Part shown: piece by piece, positions 21,101-31,372 of the stretch | Layout of the letters: the number at the start of each line of letters is the position of its first letter | Position numbering within the stretch: the first letter of the stretch is position 1 | Assembly (NCBI RefSeq): GCF_036370855.1 | Contig: NC_088102.1 | Coordinates: forward strand, 19,139,001 to 19,203,000 | Direction: 5' to 3' | Origin: Dromaius novaehollandiae | Taxonomy: Eukaryota; Chordata; Aves; Casuariiformes; Dromaiidae | DNA length: 64,000 nucleotides | Position numbers and translations under genes: made by a program | The notes under the pieces: model-generated | The model's database searches: none | The model's input: the letters and a program-made list of their open reading frames with translations, nothing else | Told to the model about the DNA's origin: nothing

Positions 21101-24100
21101 GTATCTGTGGCATCACAGGCACACTGAGATTTCAGTACTGTCAACGTTACAAAATGGACAACTTCCTACATATTCTAAGTTATAAAAGCAGTATAAATAC
21201 TCTGTATCATCAACAGTTGTCTTAATTTTAGTATTTTAAGTTTAAATTAGTGGTAGCAAAGAATTTAAACTTTATTATGCAGTCCAATATTAGAGTATTT
21301 AATTTTATCTATACCTTTTGTTTTTCTTTTTACAGAAATGAAAAATCATTTATTTGTAATTATAAGGAACACTGGTTTACAGTTCGAAAGTTAGGAAAAC
21401 AGGTGACATTGTCTTTTTTTTATTTAAAAATTGACTTCAGAGTGGGGGTGGAAAAAATGGCTGCAATGAGACCATGTGTTGGCCTTTTGCAGGCTTTTGC
21501 TGAAATTTGCCTTAGCAGTATCCCATTGGAGGAAAAAAAAAAAGAGGGGGAAAAAAAAAAGTTGAGTAAACTTTTGTTGTCACAAAGACACCAGGCAGAT
21601 TTGAGTGTTAGTCTGGGGAAAGATCTTATGATCAATTCCCCAGTGAATCTGTGTCATCTAGGAAACTGCAGTTCAAGTAGAGTCTGTGTAACATCTAAGT
21701 CTTCCTTTCTTTCCCACATGAAAAATAGTGGAAAAAGTCATGCATGTGACAAGAAGATCTTGGGCATGGTTTAGGATCCCTGTGGCATGCAAGTTTATTT
21801 TAATGCACTAAATTTTTGACCCTGTAAAAATAAGTTGCCAGTAGTGTTTTGCTCTTTCGCATGGCCAGTGGGTATAAGGAAAAGTTCATTAATACATTAT
21901 ATCTTTTAATATGTATGATTGCCAATATTTAAGAGTATTCATAAGGATAAGGTTGGAAGAAAGTAGAAGCACAGCTTTCCACTACTTTAGAAAACTTTCT
22001 GAAGCAATTGCATTAGAAATGAGAGACAATTTTTGAAGGTGAGGGATGGCCATACAGATATGTGATGCATATATCATTACTCAACAGTCACACCCTTTTA
22101 TCTTTTAATACCCAGTGCAGTGTTTATTTCAGTAGCCAGTCATTGTTCTGGATCATTCTCCATAAGCTTTCATACAACATAAATGGGGTTTTTCTTTATT
22201 ATTATTAAGTTATAGAAAACATTCATGAAATCAACTTTTTAATTCTACAGTAGTGGACAAGAGTCAGTTTAGCTGTTTGGTCTGTTTTGCAAGTGGTGGT
22301 CACCTATGTTGTCATCCAGATAAAAAAAATATATATATAAATAAATATATATAAATATATATATATAAAACTTTACTTTTGAATAGAGAAACTCTCTGCC
22401 TCAATCCCTAGTAGGGCACTGCAGTGTTCTCATGTTTCTATTTTTAAAAGCTGGATGGAACATTAAGCCTTCTAGGAAACCTTCTTAGAAAACTAAAATT
22501 GAAGCAGAAGTTGGTTTGGCGGCTTTGGAGAATTCATGCTAGAAAATTATTCAAGCTAACAAAAGAGTAAAACATGTTATGTTGCAGTTAGCTTTAATTA
22601 GAACTGATAGCTGGGAAGGTTACAGAATATTACTGGCTCTTCTGGTTTAGTTTCAAAGTATGGCTGATTTTTTTTTTTTTTTTTTTTTTTCCCCAAGCAA
22701 AATGCTTAAAAGCATGGGGAAAATTCCTTATTATACGTACAACTATGTAGGCTGGAATTCTGTGAGGTGTCGTTCTAGCCTAAAACTTTAAGTTGGAGTG
22801 GGGGCATCTTTTTCTTGCAAATATTGGCTTAGTGATTTGACCCAATTCTTTTCTATTACATTTATAGCAAAATAAGTTACCCACATCATCTTCTTCCTCA
22901 TTCCCTTTTAAATGTTTGGCTGTAATCTGTCCATCATACTTGCATGCATAATCTTCTAATTCTCCTTCCCCACTCCAACACTCTTTGTGTTCTTACCTCT
23001 TTCTAGTGATAAAGGGCTTTTCTTGAGTGAGAAAGTAAGTGAATGAATGACAGAATGGTAGATAGCCACTTACCTGTTTTCCAGGTGAATTACAGGATGG
23101 GCCTGACTGCAAGTGTATGAATACATATGTTCAATATATTATTGGAAGTTTGGGCAGAGAGATCTTTTTTTGTAGAATGGAGACTGAGTTCTCCTTCTGC
23201 CATCTTAAATGGTCCTTCTTGGTTAAAATATAGTAATATTGAACGGGTATGGTATATATTAAGAAAAAAAGTCTTCAAATTTAGCATGGTATGTATGGAG
23301 TTTTAAAGGTAGAATATTTTTCCATCCATATGGAGTAAATTTTTTTCTCTAGTAGAAGTATTAGAAATGATTCATTACCCTGCTCAGGGAACTCTGGGAC
23401 TGCTCAGGGAGTAATCTGTGTATATTTATCTCAAGTCTCACCTATTGTAATATTATGCTGTGTTATCGACATATTAAATTCAAGTTGATTTTTCTTGCTT
23501 GATTAATTTTTTAATTAAAAAAATGCTCTCAGAGAATTAAACAGTGTTATTTTCAGCATCACCATCTATTAAAGGCAGCGTGCTTAAAATGCCTTTAACA
23601 GAAAATAGTCAACTTTTCTTCACTTTCCTGTCTCTATTAATATAATAGGATATACTATGGACTTGTGAAGGTCTTATTCCTTCTGAATATCAATTTCTGA
23701 GCAGTTTTAAAACCAGTATTAAGTAGTATTTTAAAAATTATGGCTGAAATAATTCTTCTACCATTATATTTAGATTTTTTTTCTGTTTTTTTTAACGTTT
23801 GTTTGCTTGGTACTAGTTACTGCATGCTCTCTCCCGTTACTGAACGCTTTCTCACTTCAGATCTCTTGTTGGCTGAAGAGTATTTTAAGGGTAACCTTTA
23901 GCAGTATAGGTATTGTGCTTCAAAAGACTTTTAATTTGATAATTCATTTTATTAGATTGAGTCAGATATTCCATCATAGAAAATGACCACATTGTACAGA
24001 AATGGATTACCAAGTAATCTTCATGCTAATTTGTTCTCTCAAACCTTTTTTTTTCTTAATTACAGTGGTTTAACTTGAACTCTCTCTTGATGGGTCCAGA

Positions 24101-27100
24101 ACTAATATCAGATACATATCTTGCACTTTTCTTGGCTCAATTACAACAGGAAGGTAATAGTAACTTGCAGATGTTAAATCTCATTAATAAAAAGTAGGTA
24201 ATAATCATTATTTGTTAGACCTTTTGTATTCAGTTAATTACCCTTAGCTTTGTGATTGAAATAGTGAAATAATCCAAGTTCTTATAATGAAAGGTAGAGC
24301 CTTATATTGTAATAAATCATGCATTGTTGTCTTCCATGTAGTGTACATTTTAGAATATTTATGCATGCACCTTATGTTATAGACTTATAATTTATTTTTC
24401 TCAGGTTATTCCATATTCGTAGTAAAAGGTGACCTGCCAGACTGTGAGGCTGATCAGCTATTGCAGATGATTCGGGTACAGCAGATGCAGCGACCAAAAT
24501 TAATTGGAGAAGAGACAGCACAGTCAAGAGAACAGAGGTAAAGTAAATAGAGATTTCATTTCAGTAATGTTCAACATGTTTGGTTTTCATGACTAGTACC
24601 TACATGGACACAAAACCTTTAAGAACGCTTGTGAAGTAGTTATAAATGTCTTCAGTGCATTGTTTACTACTATTGCACACAATAAAACCAAATTAGTAGA
24701 GCATAGAGTATTTGTAAGAGGACCAAAATTACTGTAATAAGAATTCAGTGTTTCCCTGTGTGTATGTATTGTGTAATGCAGACCTTAATTGCATGGTTAC
24801 AATATCTTTCCATTTACAGTGGAGTGCATCAATCTTACCAAGCTATGGTTAATATTAAACTGATCTAGAATTAAGATTGGCTTGTGCATTCCATCGTAAG
24901 TAGAAAAACATGATAATCCCATAACTGAGTTCAACATCACTATAAATCATGTTACTCTCTTTTGGCATAACTTCACTGTAAATGTTGCAGCAGTGCTGTA
25001 TTGTGATACATATTACTAATATAAAATGCATTCTTAGCAGCATAAAGAACTACTGTTGCAGTAATTTTATCACATTTCCACAGTGAATAAATTGCATACT
25101 GATTTTTTTAAAAAAAAAAAAAAAAAAGCTTAGGCTTCTTTTTGTTTTCAGAAGAACTAGTTCATTACCGTTTCTTCCATTTGGTATGTAAAATACAGTC
25201 TTGTAAATTGATGGTATAAGAACAACAAACTACTTGGTTGTGATGTGAAAAGCATGTATAGTTTAGCGTGAAGTCCTCAAAGCTTCCTAAGGAAAAGACC
25301 ACCTGCACTATTTTCTGTCAGCATAACTGAATAGCATAGGTTCAAAAAACATAGTGTTACTGCTTTTTATAGCATTATAGCTCTTGTAGCTTTTCCTATA
25401 GAACAGATTCTTGTCAACATACTGCAACCCTCAAACAATGCATATATGTTCATTTTTACAGCTGAAAGAGCTATGCTTGCTTTTGTTGTTCAGGTAGAAA
25501 TGAAAAATTTGTGATTACATGACAGGAATTATCACAATAGAAATGGGTTTTTTTCGAAGCTTAAAAAAAAAGTAATTATATCAATACAAAATATTTCTGT
25601 TAAATCTCACAATAAAAATTAACATTATCTCTGACTGAATGTTTTAAATGCATCAACTTTACAGGCTGCCCAAAAGTGATGTGGACCAAGCAATAGAGGT
25701 TAACCATCCTTTTGATGGAACAGGCATGTTAGATGAAGATGAGGAGAATTTTCAAAGAGCCCTGGCTCTAAGTAGGCAGGAAATTGATATGGAAGATGAA
25801 GAAGCTGATCTTCGTAGAGCCATTCAACTCAGTATGCAAGGTGCAGTGGTTATTTAAATGTCACTTGAAATATTCTTACTGGTTATGGTACAGTGGCTAC
25901 CAAAATCTGTTTTGGTCAGCCACTTCTTCTTCATGCTTTAGGCTCTCTGAAAAGACTGGCTTTGAGGCATGGAATAATAATCCAGTCTTTCCTGTAGCTG
26001 TCTCCTTATGGCTTTTTGAAAAGTTGCCACTTTTCATGTTAGCATTCATCATTGGGAAGCAAAAATGAATTGTCAAATGGTGGCAGGAGGGAAGGGGAAA
26101 CAGTCCTAAGGTGAGGAGAAACAGCAGCAGTGAAGTTAGCCTCGGTGCTTATTTTACCAAAAGTCTCTTTCCTCCTGCCAAGTTTGAAGAGAGGGTTTTA
26201 AACTATACTTTGTTTCCAAACTCCATTTCACTGCAATTAGTGGACTAAAGCATCACCTTCTGCTTTTAGGGAGTCGTCGAAGTGAGTTCTTGGACTCGGT
26301 ACCACAGAATTTTCCACAGTCACCTCACACCAGTCAGTCAGACTCCCTTTCTTCAGAAGAACTGCGAAGGAGAAGACAAGCATATTTCGAAAAGTAAAGT
26401 AGCTGATAGAAAACTAAAATTGCAAGTGGAAGCAAATGTCTTATTATTTAGTGATTTTTGGGGGAGTGTGTGGGTTTCTGGCTGAGGTCCGGCTTAACCT
26501 TTATCTCCTAACAAGATTTCTTAATGGTACCTGAATTTCACTGTTCCCAGATAGTAGGAATGAGATACTATGAAGTAATGACTGGAAAGAAAACTATAAA
26601 TAAAAGGAGACCTGCTAGTAATGCAACATTTGCAGTCTTGTGAATGAAAGAAAACGGGCATGGTATAAAAGTATTTTTGCATGAAGTCTTGTAAATAATT
26701 GAGAATTACTTTCCTGGAGGAAAATATTCTTACTCTAAGATTCTGCTTCTGGTAAAGAGGCATCTAATGTGCATCACATGAAAGAGCTCTAGATGGTATT
26801 TTTCTGTTTTGCAGTATTCTTAATATATAATTGCACATTCTTAATATATAATTGGTGTATGGTTGTAGCTTTTACTTACCTCTATCTCCTAAAGATTGAG
26901 CAAATTAAGACTCAAGAGAAATGCCAGGGGTTGGAGACATTCCATGAGAGGATAACAATGCTGAAATCTGAATTCTGGGAAAATAGGAATGTAATGTTGG
27001 GAGAGTAGATACCTGGAGGTTAGCAGGGGGGCACAGCTGAAAGGACTTAGGTGCAGGAGTGTTACTGTAGCAAACAATAGGGTATATTTTTCACTCTTGA

Positions 27101-28653
27101 CCTTCCTTACAATGAAATAGACTTGTAAGGTGGAAATTCTTCAGATTCTGTTCTGACAGTAAGAGAGAATAAGACATTACCAGTGTAAACCTCTGCTTAG
27201 GTTGCTCCTATAGGGTGCTGTTAATTCTAAAAAAACAATAGACGCATTCTTCATGTTTGTTCAAAAAAAAAAAAGTTACTGTTTTTTCCATAGTACTTTA
27301 AAGTACCTTGGCATAATTGATATTTTTTTCAGAGCCAAGAAAAAGTCTAGGACAAAATGCTACAAGCAGTGACAAAATCTTTGTAACTTTCAATTTTATT
27401 ACAGAAAAAGGAATTAGTCTATCATACAGTATGCAAGTTTACAATATTATGCAAAATGCCTAAATTTTAAAATTTCCTTTTTACAGTTCTAGAAACCACC
27501 ATTATAAAATTAGGTGATAGTTTCATTTCTTCTGCTTTAACTGCTATTCAAACTGTCAAAAGACATAGTACACTGAAGTGAATGCCTGATATAAAAGCCG
27601 AAGAATCTTACTTCCATATCAGATTTGTATGTTTTGTGTGTGTGTGTGTTTGTGTGTGTGGTTGGTTGGGTTTTTTCCTCAAAGTATAAAGGTATAACTG
27701 TACATGATACTAAAAACATTGAACTAGATCTCATATTGATGTTAATTTTATTCTTTTATAAATTTGTAACTTTCAGGCAGCAACAGCAGCTACGGCAGCA
27801 GGATCAGACCCAAAGTCTACATGATAAGCCAACTAGAAGTTCAAGCACCCTGGAAGCTGACCCAGGTATTCCTTTTTTAAACTTACTTCTAATGCTGATA
27901 TAGCTATAGCGTTTTGGGTTTTTTCTTTTTTTCTCCACTATTGTATTTTGTCCTGTTCTCATCTTCCTCGTCTACCTACTTCCTCCCTGCAACAGCTGTT
28001 CAGGCTATATATGCATCACAGCTGTTACCCTTTTGAGCAGTGAAGGAGAGGATCACTTTCTTGAAAAGCCTGTTCTCGATTGAATGTAAATATCCTATTT
28101 CAAAACATACAGCACCACCACTAGTCGACTTGAGTTCTGGGTTTGCTTTTTGTTGTTTCATTTGCACTGAGCAAGTGTAGCAAATCATAATCTGTAATGG
28201 GATTTGTGCCAACAATTTGTTTTCTAAATGACTTTACTTTTTTGTAACATCTTCATAAAATTTTATGCGCTTGGAGAAATATCTGACAATCATTACAATT
28301 TTCTTAGTAGAAAATAAGTATGTAAACCGTATTAAGTATTGGTGATACAAAATTAACATCTATTACTTGTTATAGACTGACCATGGAAAGCTAAGTGCAA
28401 AATGTTCAATGATAGTGATAGAAAACAAACCCAAACAACTTTGGGGGGGTTGAGGGGAGAACACGGATGTAGACAAAAGGAACAAAGAAGGTAGTCAGCT
28501 ACAGTTGAGCACTAGCTCTGTGTATTTACTATAAATTGTATATGTTTATTTTCTTTAGGAGGTGATATGAGTGAAGAAGACATGCTTCAAGCAGCCATGA
28601 ATATGTCTCTGGAAACTGTTAGAAACCACTTGAATACAGAAGAGAAGAAATGA
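15150..28653 (+). CDS. ATXN3: ATXN3, ataxin-3 (Josephin-domain deubiquitinase), complete coding region
   Basis: Cysteine protease that trims ubiquitin chains and works with VCP/p97 in protein quality control, in nucleus and cytoplasm (family knowledge). Eleven exons in consistent phase give 363 residues: 15150-15173, 18855-19019, 19544-19588, 20803-20888, 21336-21402, 24066-24153, 24405-24537, 25665-25840, 26270-26393, 27777-27865 and 28559-28653. The Josephin domain (about 1-180) keeps the catalytic triad exactly where expected: C14 (GSLCAQHC), H119 (YKEHWF) and N134 (FNLNSL). UIM1 (about 226-243) and UIM2 (244-262) lie in exon 8, and UIM3 (about 337-355, EEDMLQAAMNMSLE) in exon 11. The basic cluster RRRR at 293-296 matches the human nuclear-localisation region. 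The glutamine tract after K303 is only QQQQLRQQDQTQ, non-expanded and interrupted. Confidence 0.98.
15255..15271. repeat. 17-base G run in ATXN3 intron 1
   Basis: Uninterrupted G17 starting 82 nt after the exon 1 donor. It is the same length as the G run in the CPSF2/NDUFB1 island. Confidence 0.95.
17441..17470. repeat. 30-bp inverted repeat with 2-nt bulge
   Basis: GCTGGACC, then CC, then the 12-bp perfect palindrome AGCTGTACAGCT, then GGTCCAGC. The outer 8-bp arms are complementary and only the CC bulge breaks the symmetry. Confidence 0.9.
18855..19019 (+). CDS. ATXN3: ATXN3 exon 2 (residues 9-63, catalytic Cys14)
   Basis: QEGSLCAQHCLNNLLQGEYF through EEYRTFLQ. It carries catalytic C14 and the oxyanion Q9. 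The donor is ACAG/GTAAAA. Confidence 0.97.
19020..20802 (+). other. ATXN3 introns 2 and 3 (around exon 3)
   Basis: Non-coding apart from exon 3 at 19544-19588. A G-rich segment at 19678-19695 and open frames at 19653-20660 have no recognisable domain. Confidence 0.8.
19544..19588 (+). CDS. ATXN3: ATXN3 exon 3 (residues 64-78) with tandem acceptor
   Basis: QPSVNMDDSGFFSIQ. The acceptor region reads GAGCAGCAG, so three AGs three bases apart are possible. The start shown keeps the TFLQQPS spacing of other vertebrates. Confidence 0.92.
20803..20888 (+). CDS. ATXN3: ATXN3 exon 4 (residues 79-106)
   Basis: VISNALKVWGLELILFNSPE then YQRLGIDP. The acceptor is TTTTGACAG and the donor CCTAT/GTAAGA. 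Confidence 0.96.
21336..21402 (+). CDS. ATXN3: ATXN3 exon 5 (residues 107-129, catalytic His119)
   Basis: INEKSFICNYKEHWFTVRKL then GKQ, with H119. The frame stays open for 123 further codons into the following intron (to 21774). Confidence 0.97.
21403..24065 (+). other. ATXN3 intron 5
   Basis: Starts with 123 codons in frame with exon 5. It also contains an AT-dinucleotide stretch (22328-22368) and a 23-T run (22668-22690). No further exon was recognised. Confidence 0.85.
22328..22368. repeat. AT-rich simple repeat
   Basis: Alternating ATATAT blocks separated by AAATA, followed at 22668-22690 by a separate 23-T run. Confidence 0.9.
24066..24153 (+). CDS. ATXN3: ATXN3 exon 6 (residues 130-158, catalytic Asn134)
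   Basis: WFNLNSLLMGPELISDTYLA then LFLAQLQQE, with N134. The donor is GGAAG/GTAATA. Confidence 0.97.
24405..24537 (+). CDS. ATXN3: ATXN3 exon 7 (residues 159-202)
   Basis: GYSIFVVKGDLPDCEADQLL through RPKLIGEETAQSREQ, the end of the Josephin domain and start of the linker. Confidence 0.96.
24538..25664 (+). other. ATXN3 intron 7
   Basis: AT-rich with an 18-A run at 25110-25127; nothing else recognised. Confidence 0.85.
25665..25840 (+). CDS. ATXN3: ATXN3 exon 8 (residues 203-261, UIM1 and UIM2)
   Basis: Contains EENFQRALALSRQE (UIM1, conserved Ala-x-x-x-Ser) and EADLRRAIQLSMQ (UIM2), separated by an acidic spacer. The linker KSDVDQAIEVNHPFDGTG differs from the mammalian one. Confidence 0.97.
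26270..26393 (+). CDS. ATXN3: ATXN3 exon 9 (residues 262-302, basic NLS region)
   Basis: Serine/proline-rich SEFLDSVPQNFPQSPHTSQS then SSEELRRRRQAYFE. The Arg cluster corresponds to the human RKRR nuclear-localisation and VCP-binding segment. The donor is GAAAA/GTAAAG. Confidence 0.95.
26394..27776 (+). other. ATXN3 intron 9
   Basis: Contains an 18-bp direct repeat (ATTCTTAATATATAATTG at 26816-26833 and 26837-26854) and a TG-rich microsatellite at 27634-27660. No exon recognised. Confidence 0.85.
27777..27865 (+). CDS. ATXN3: ATXN3 exon 10 (residues 303-332, short interrupted glutamine tract)
   Basis: QQQQLRQQDQTQSLHDKPTR then SSSTLEADP. This is the exon that carries the CAG expansion in human spinocerebellar ataxia type 3. 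Here CAG, CAA and CTA/CGG codons alternate. Reading through the donor adds a hydrophobic tail and a stop at 27901. Confidence 0.96.
27866..28558 (+). other. ATXN3 intron 10
   Basis: Twelve codons of hydrophobic reading frame follow exon 10 before a stop (see findings). The rest is non-coding, without a canonical AATAAA. Confidence 0.85.
28559..28653 (+). CDS. ATXN3: ATXN3 exon 11 coding part (residues 333-363, UIM3)
   Basis: GGDMSEEDMLQAAMNMSLET then VRNHLNTEEKK and TGA at 28651-28653. It carries the third ubiquitin-interacting motif. Confidence 0.97.
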
Positions 28654-31372
28654 CATCACAACTTTTTTTCCTCTGTTGTCAAAACACTAAAACTCCATTG
28701 TAATTTTAATGTGTGGATGTTGCAAAGCAGGGTTCATTTCAGAGCTGTGGAAGCAGGAATGAAAAGGGGGCAAGAAGTCAGAGGCTTAGAGGGAATCTGC
28801 AAATACCAAGAAGATTGCACTGTTCTAGAGAATTATAGCACTCCTACTACAGAACATCTGTTCACAAGAGTAACTATATTAAAATCATTTGAACTATTAA
28901 CATGAACAAAGTTAGATACATGTAAGAAGTTAGTAGCTGTAGCTTGCATTTAAAAAGCAAGATTAAATTCTTTTGAAGAAGTCCACACAATCTGTAAATT
29001 AGGGGGAAAAAAAACTGCATCAACTGATTTTCTTCACTTACGCAAAAAAATACATACAAATTATATATTGTGCTTATAAATTACTCCTTTTTGGATGAAA
29101 AAAAAAAACCACCCATTTTACATGGCGAAAAAGAGTTCTGTTTATCTTAGGTAACTTTATTTTGTGATTTTTCTCAGGCACGACTTGATAACGTTAATTT
29201 TTTTGGTCCTGCTATCCAGTTGTGAAATGACCTATTCGATAAGAGAAACCTGACTCCCGAAACCTGAATTTAGTGCTTGGCAATTCAAGAGAAAATTGTT
29301 GACTATAATGTTACTCCTAAATCTTTTAATGGCTTCTGACATTCTAACATTTCTTGTTTTTACTTTCAGTTCTATCTATGAAGTCTTTAGATCCATAAAG
29401 TAGGGTTCTGGCTTTCCCATTTTGTGTTTGGGCAGATAGCTCTCTTTAAATGCCCTGTCTAGTTATGCCATTGTCTCTACCAGCATAGTAATATGTAATC
29501 AGTTGGGTTAACAGGTTTTTTGTTTGTTTGTTTTTTACCTCTTCTGGAGTCTTTCTTTATTTTTTCCCCCTTTCTTTAAGCTCAGCCCTTCATTCTGGCC
29601 TCTCAATGTGATAAAGTTGTAACTGAGTCTAGGAGAAAGGAGAAGTGGAAGATTTAGGTGCCATAAAATCAGTGCCACACACAAGGTGCATTCCTGCAGT
29701 CTGAAATGATCCCTGTGCAAGTAGCTCTTTTAAGACTGAATATTTATGTCTGTGTGGATGTTCTTTCTGAAATGCTTTTTATGAGTGTGTGTCGGAATGT
29801 TGCAGCTTTTTCAGGAATGGCCTTTATTCATGCACCTTACAATTTTTTTTATCATGCTATTTCTGATCCTGAGGAAAATTGGGGAACAAAGTATGGGAGC
29901 TAGCTTATTCTATTGTAAGACATTTACTCTGATATCCAGGATGAATGTGTACTAGGGTGACAAAACTTGATTTTCAACTTTAGTGCAGCAATTCAGATGC
30001 ATTTAATTTTCCTATATGGTGCTTGAAATACAAATTCTGTTTACATATAAGTTATATGGAAATATGTTGTGGATCCAGTGTGCAAGCTGTACTCCATTAA
30101 CAGCACAGGCATTCTAAGAATAATCTTTTGAAAATAAGCCTAAATTCCTTATCAAAATACTCTAAAGTTATGTTGTTGCACAGTAGTAACATTTAATTAA
30201 AATTATTATTAACTGCAGGGTAGTTGGAGGGAAACATACATTCAGCATCTAGTAGTACTGTACATGAAAGGGCTTTTACCTCTCAGTAAAGATTTGTTTA
30301 CAGCAATGATTTCTTGATAGCTTAGAATATTATTATAATAAATGGGCTAAATTCTGTTTTCCTGTGTGCTGCATTTCCACTGATGTCAGCAGAACCACTT
30401 GTATGCGTAAGGCAATATAGATTTTTGCCACGGGACAGCACTACTTTTCAAAAATTGATTTTAAATTTTATCACTCTTTTAATGATCCTGTTATGCACAT
30501 AATTAACTTCCTGTAATGTATCATCTCAAATAACATATCAAAATAATAAAGCCAAACCATGGCTTAAAAAAATTATATGTAGGCATATGCCGTTTTGAAA
30601 TGCTGCATTTTTCAGGATGTAGATTTTTGCTTTCAGTTTGAAATTTACATGAAACTGAATCTGTAAAGCACTGAATTACCTTTTTGCTTGTCTGGAAATT
30701 ATTCACAGCTTTAATTTCCCTTCCTTTGTTGTGCCATAAACTGATTTTTGAATTAAGATTTTCCTTTCTATAAATAGGTATAGGCTGGCAAAGCTTTTTA
30801 AGACTTACTTGATATCAGTACTTGGAACTTGGTACCTTATCCTCTGTTATAAGAATATCATCATCAAAATTTATCATTTATATAGCTATATAGTATAGCA
30901 TTCCTGTACTTAAAAACCACTAAGCCCATCGAACTGCATTAACTATAACCCAGTGACAATTACATGTTTTCATAATCACTAAAGCATGGAATCTTACATT
31001 TGAATCTTCCTATCATTTTTCAAATCACTTCATCACCCAAGTGTTTTAATATGTAAGGAATATAAAGTAAGAGTGCCTGAATCACAACCATGTGAATCAA
31101 TTACACGGCTAACCGTATTCCTTTCTGTGCAGAAACTGTCATTCTGCAAATACCAATTTGATGTTTGGAGGAATGTCAAGTTCACTCAAGTAGGTGAAAC
31201 TGCTTAGTCAGTCAGTTCAGAGGTAATGTTTTAAGCTATGTACGTTAACTGCACCAAAGGAAAAGACTAATATTGTCTGTTGACAATATACATTTTATAA
31301 CCGAGATCTAAACTTCAAGATGTGTGGACCTGCCAAGAAGCTGTCAATAAAAAGCTGATCTCATTTGCTTGG
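28654..31372 (+). other. ATXN3: ATXN3 3' UTR (to the best-supported poly(A) site; may be longer)
   Basis: AT-rich non-coding sequence after the stop. AATAAA occurs at 30337, 30545 and 31346; the last has the best GT-rich downstream sequence. Mammalian ATXN3 3' UTRs are several kb long, so further sites (for example AATAAA at 33474) may also be used. Confidence 0.6.
31346..31351 (+). terminator. ATXN3 poly(A) signal AATAAA (best candidate)
   Basis: Followed at about 20 nt by GCTTGGTGTGCATTC, a typical GT-rich downstream element. Earlier hexamers at 30337-30342 and 30545-30550 lack an equally good one. Confidence 0.6.
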
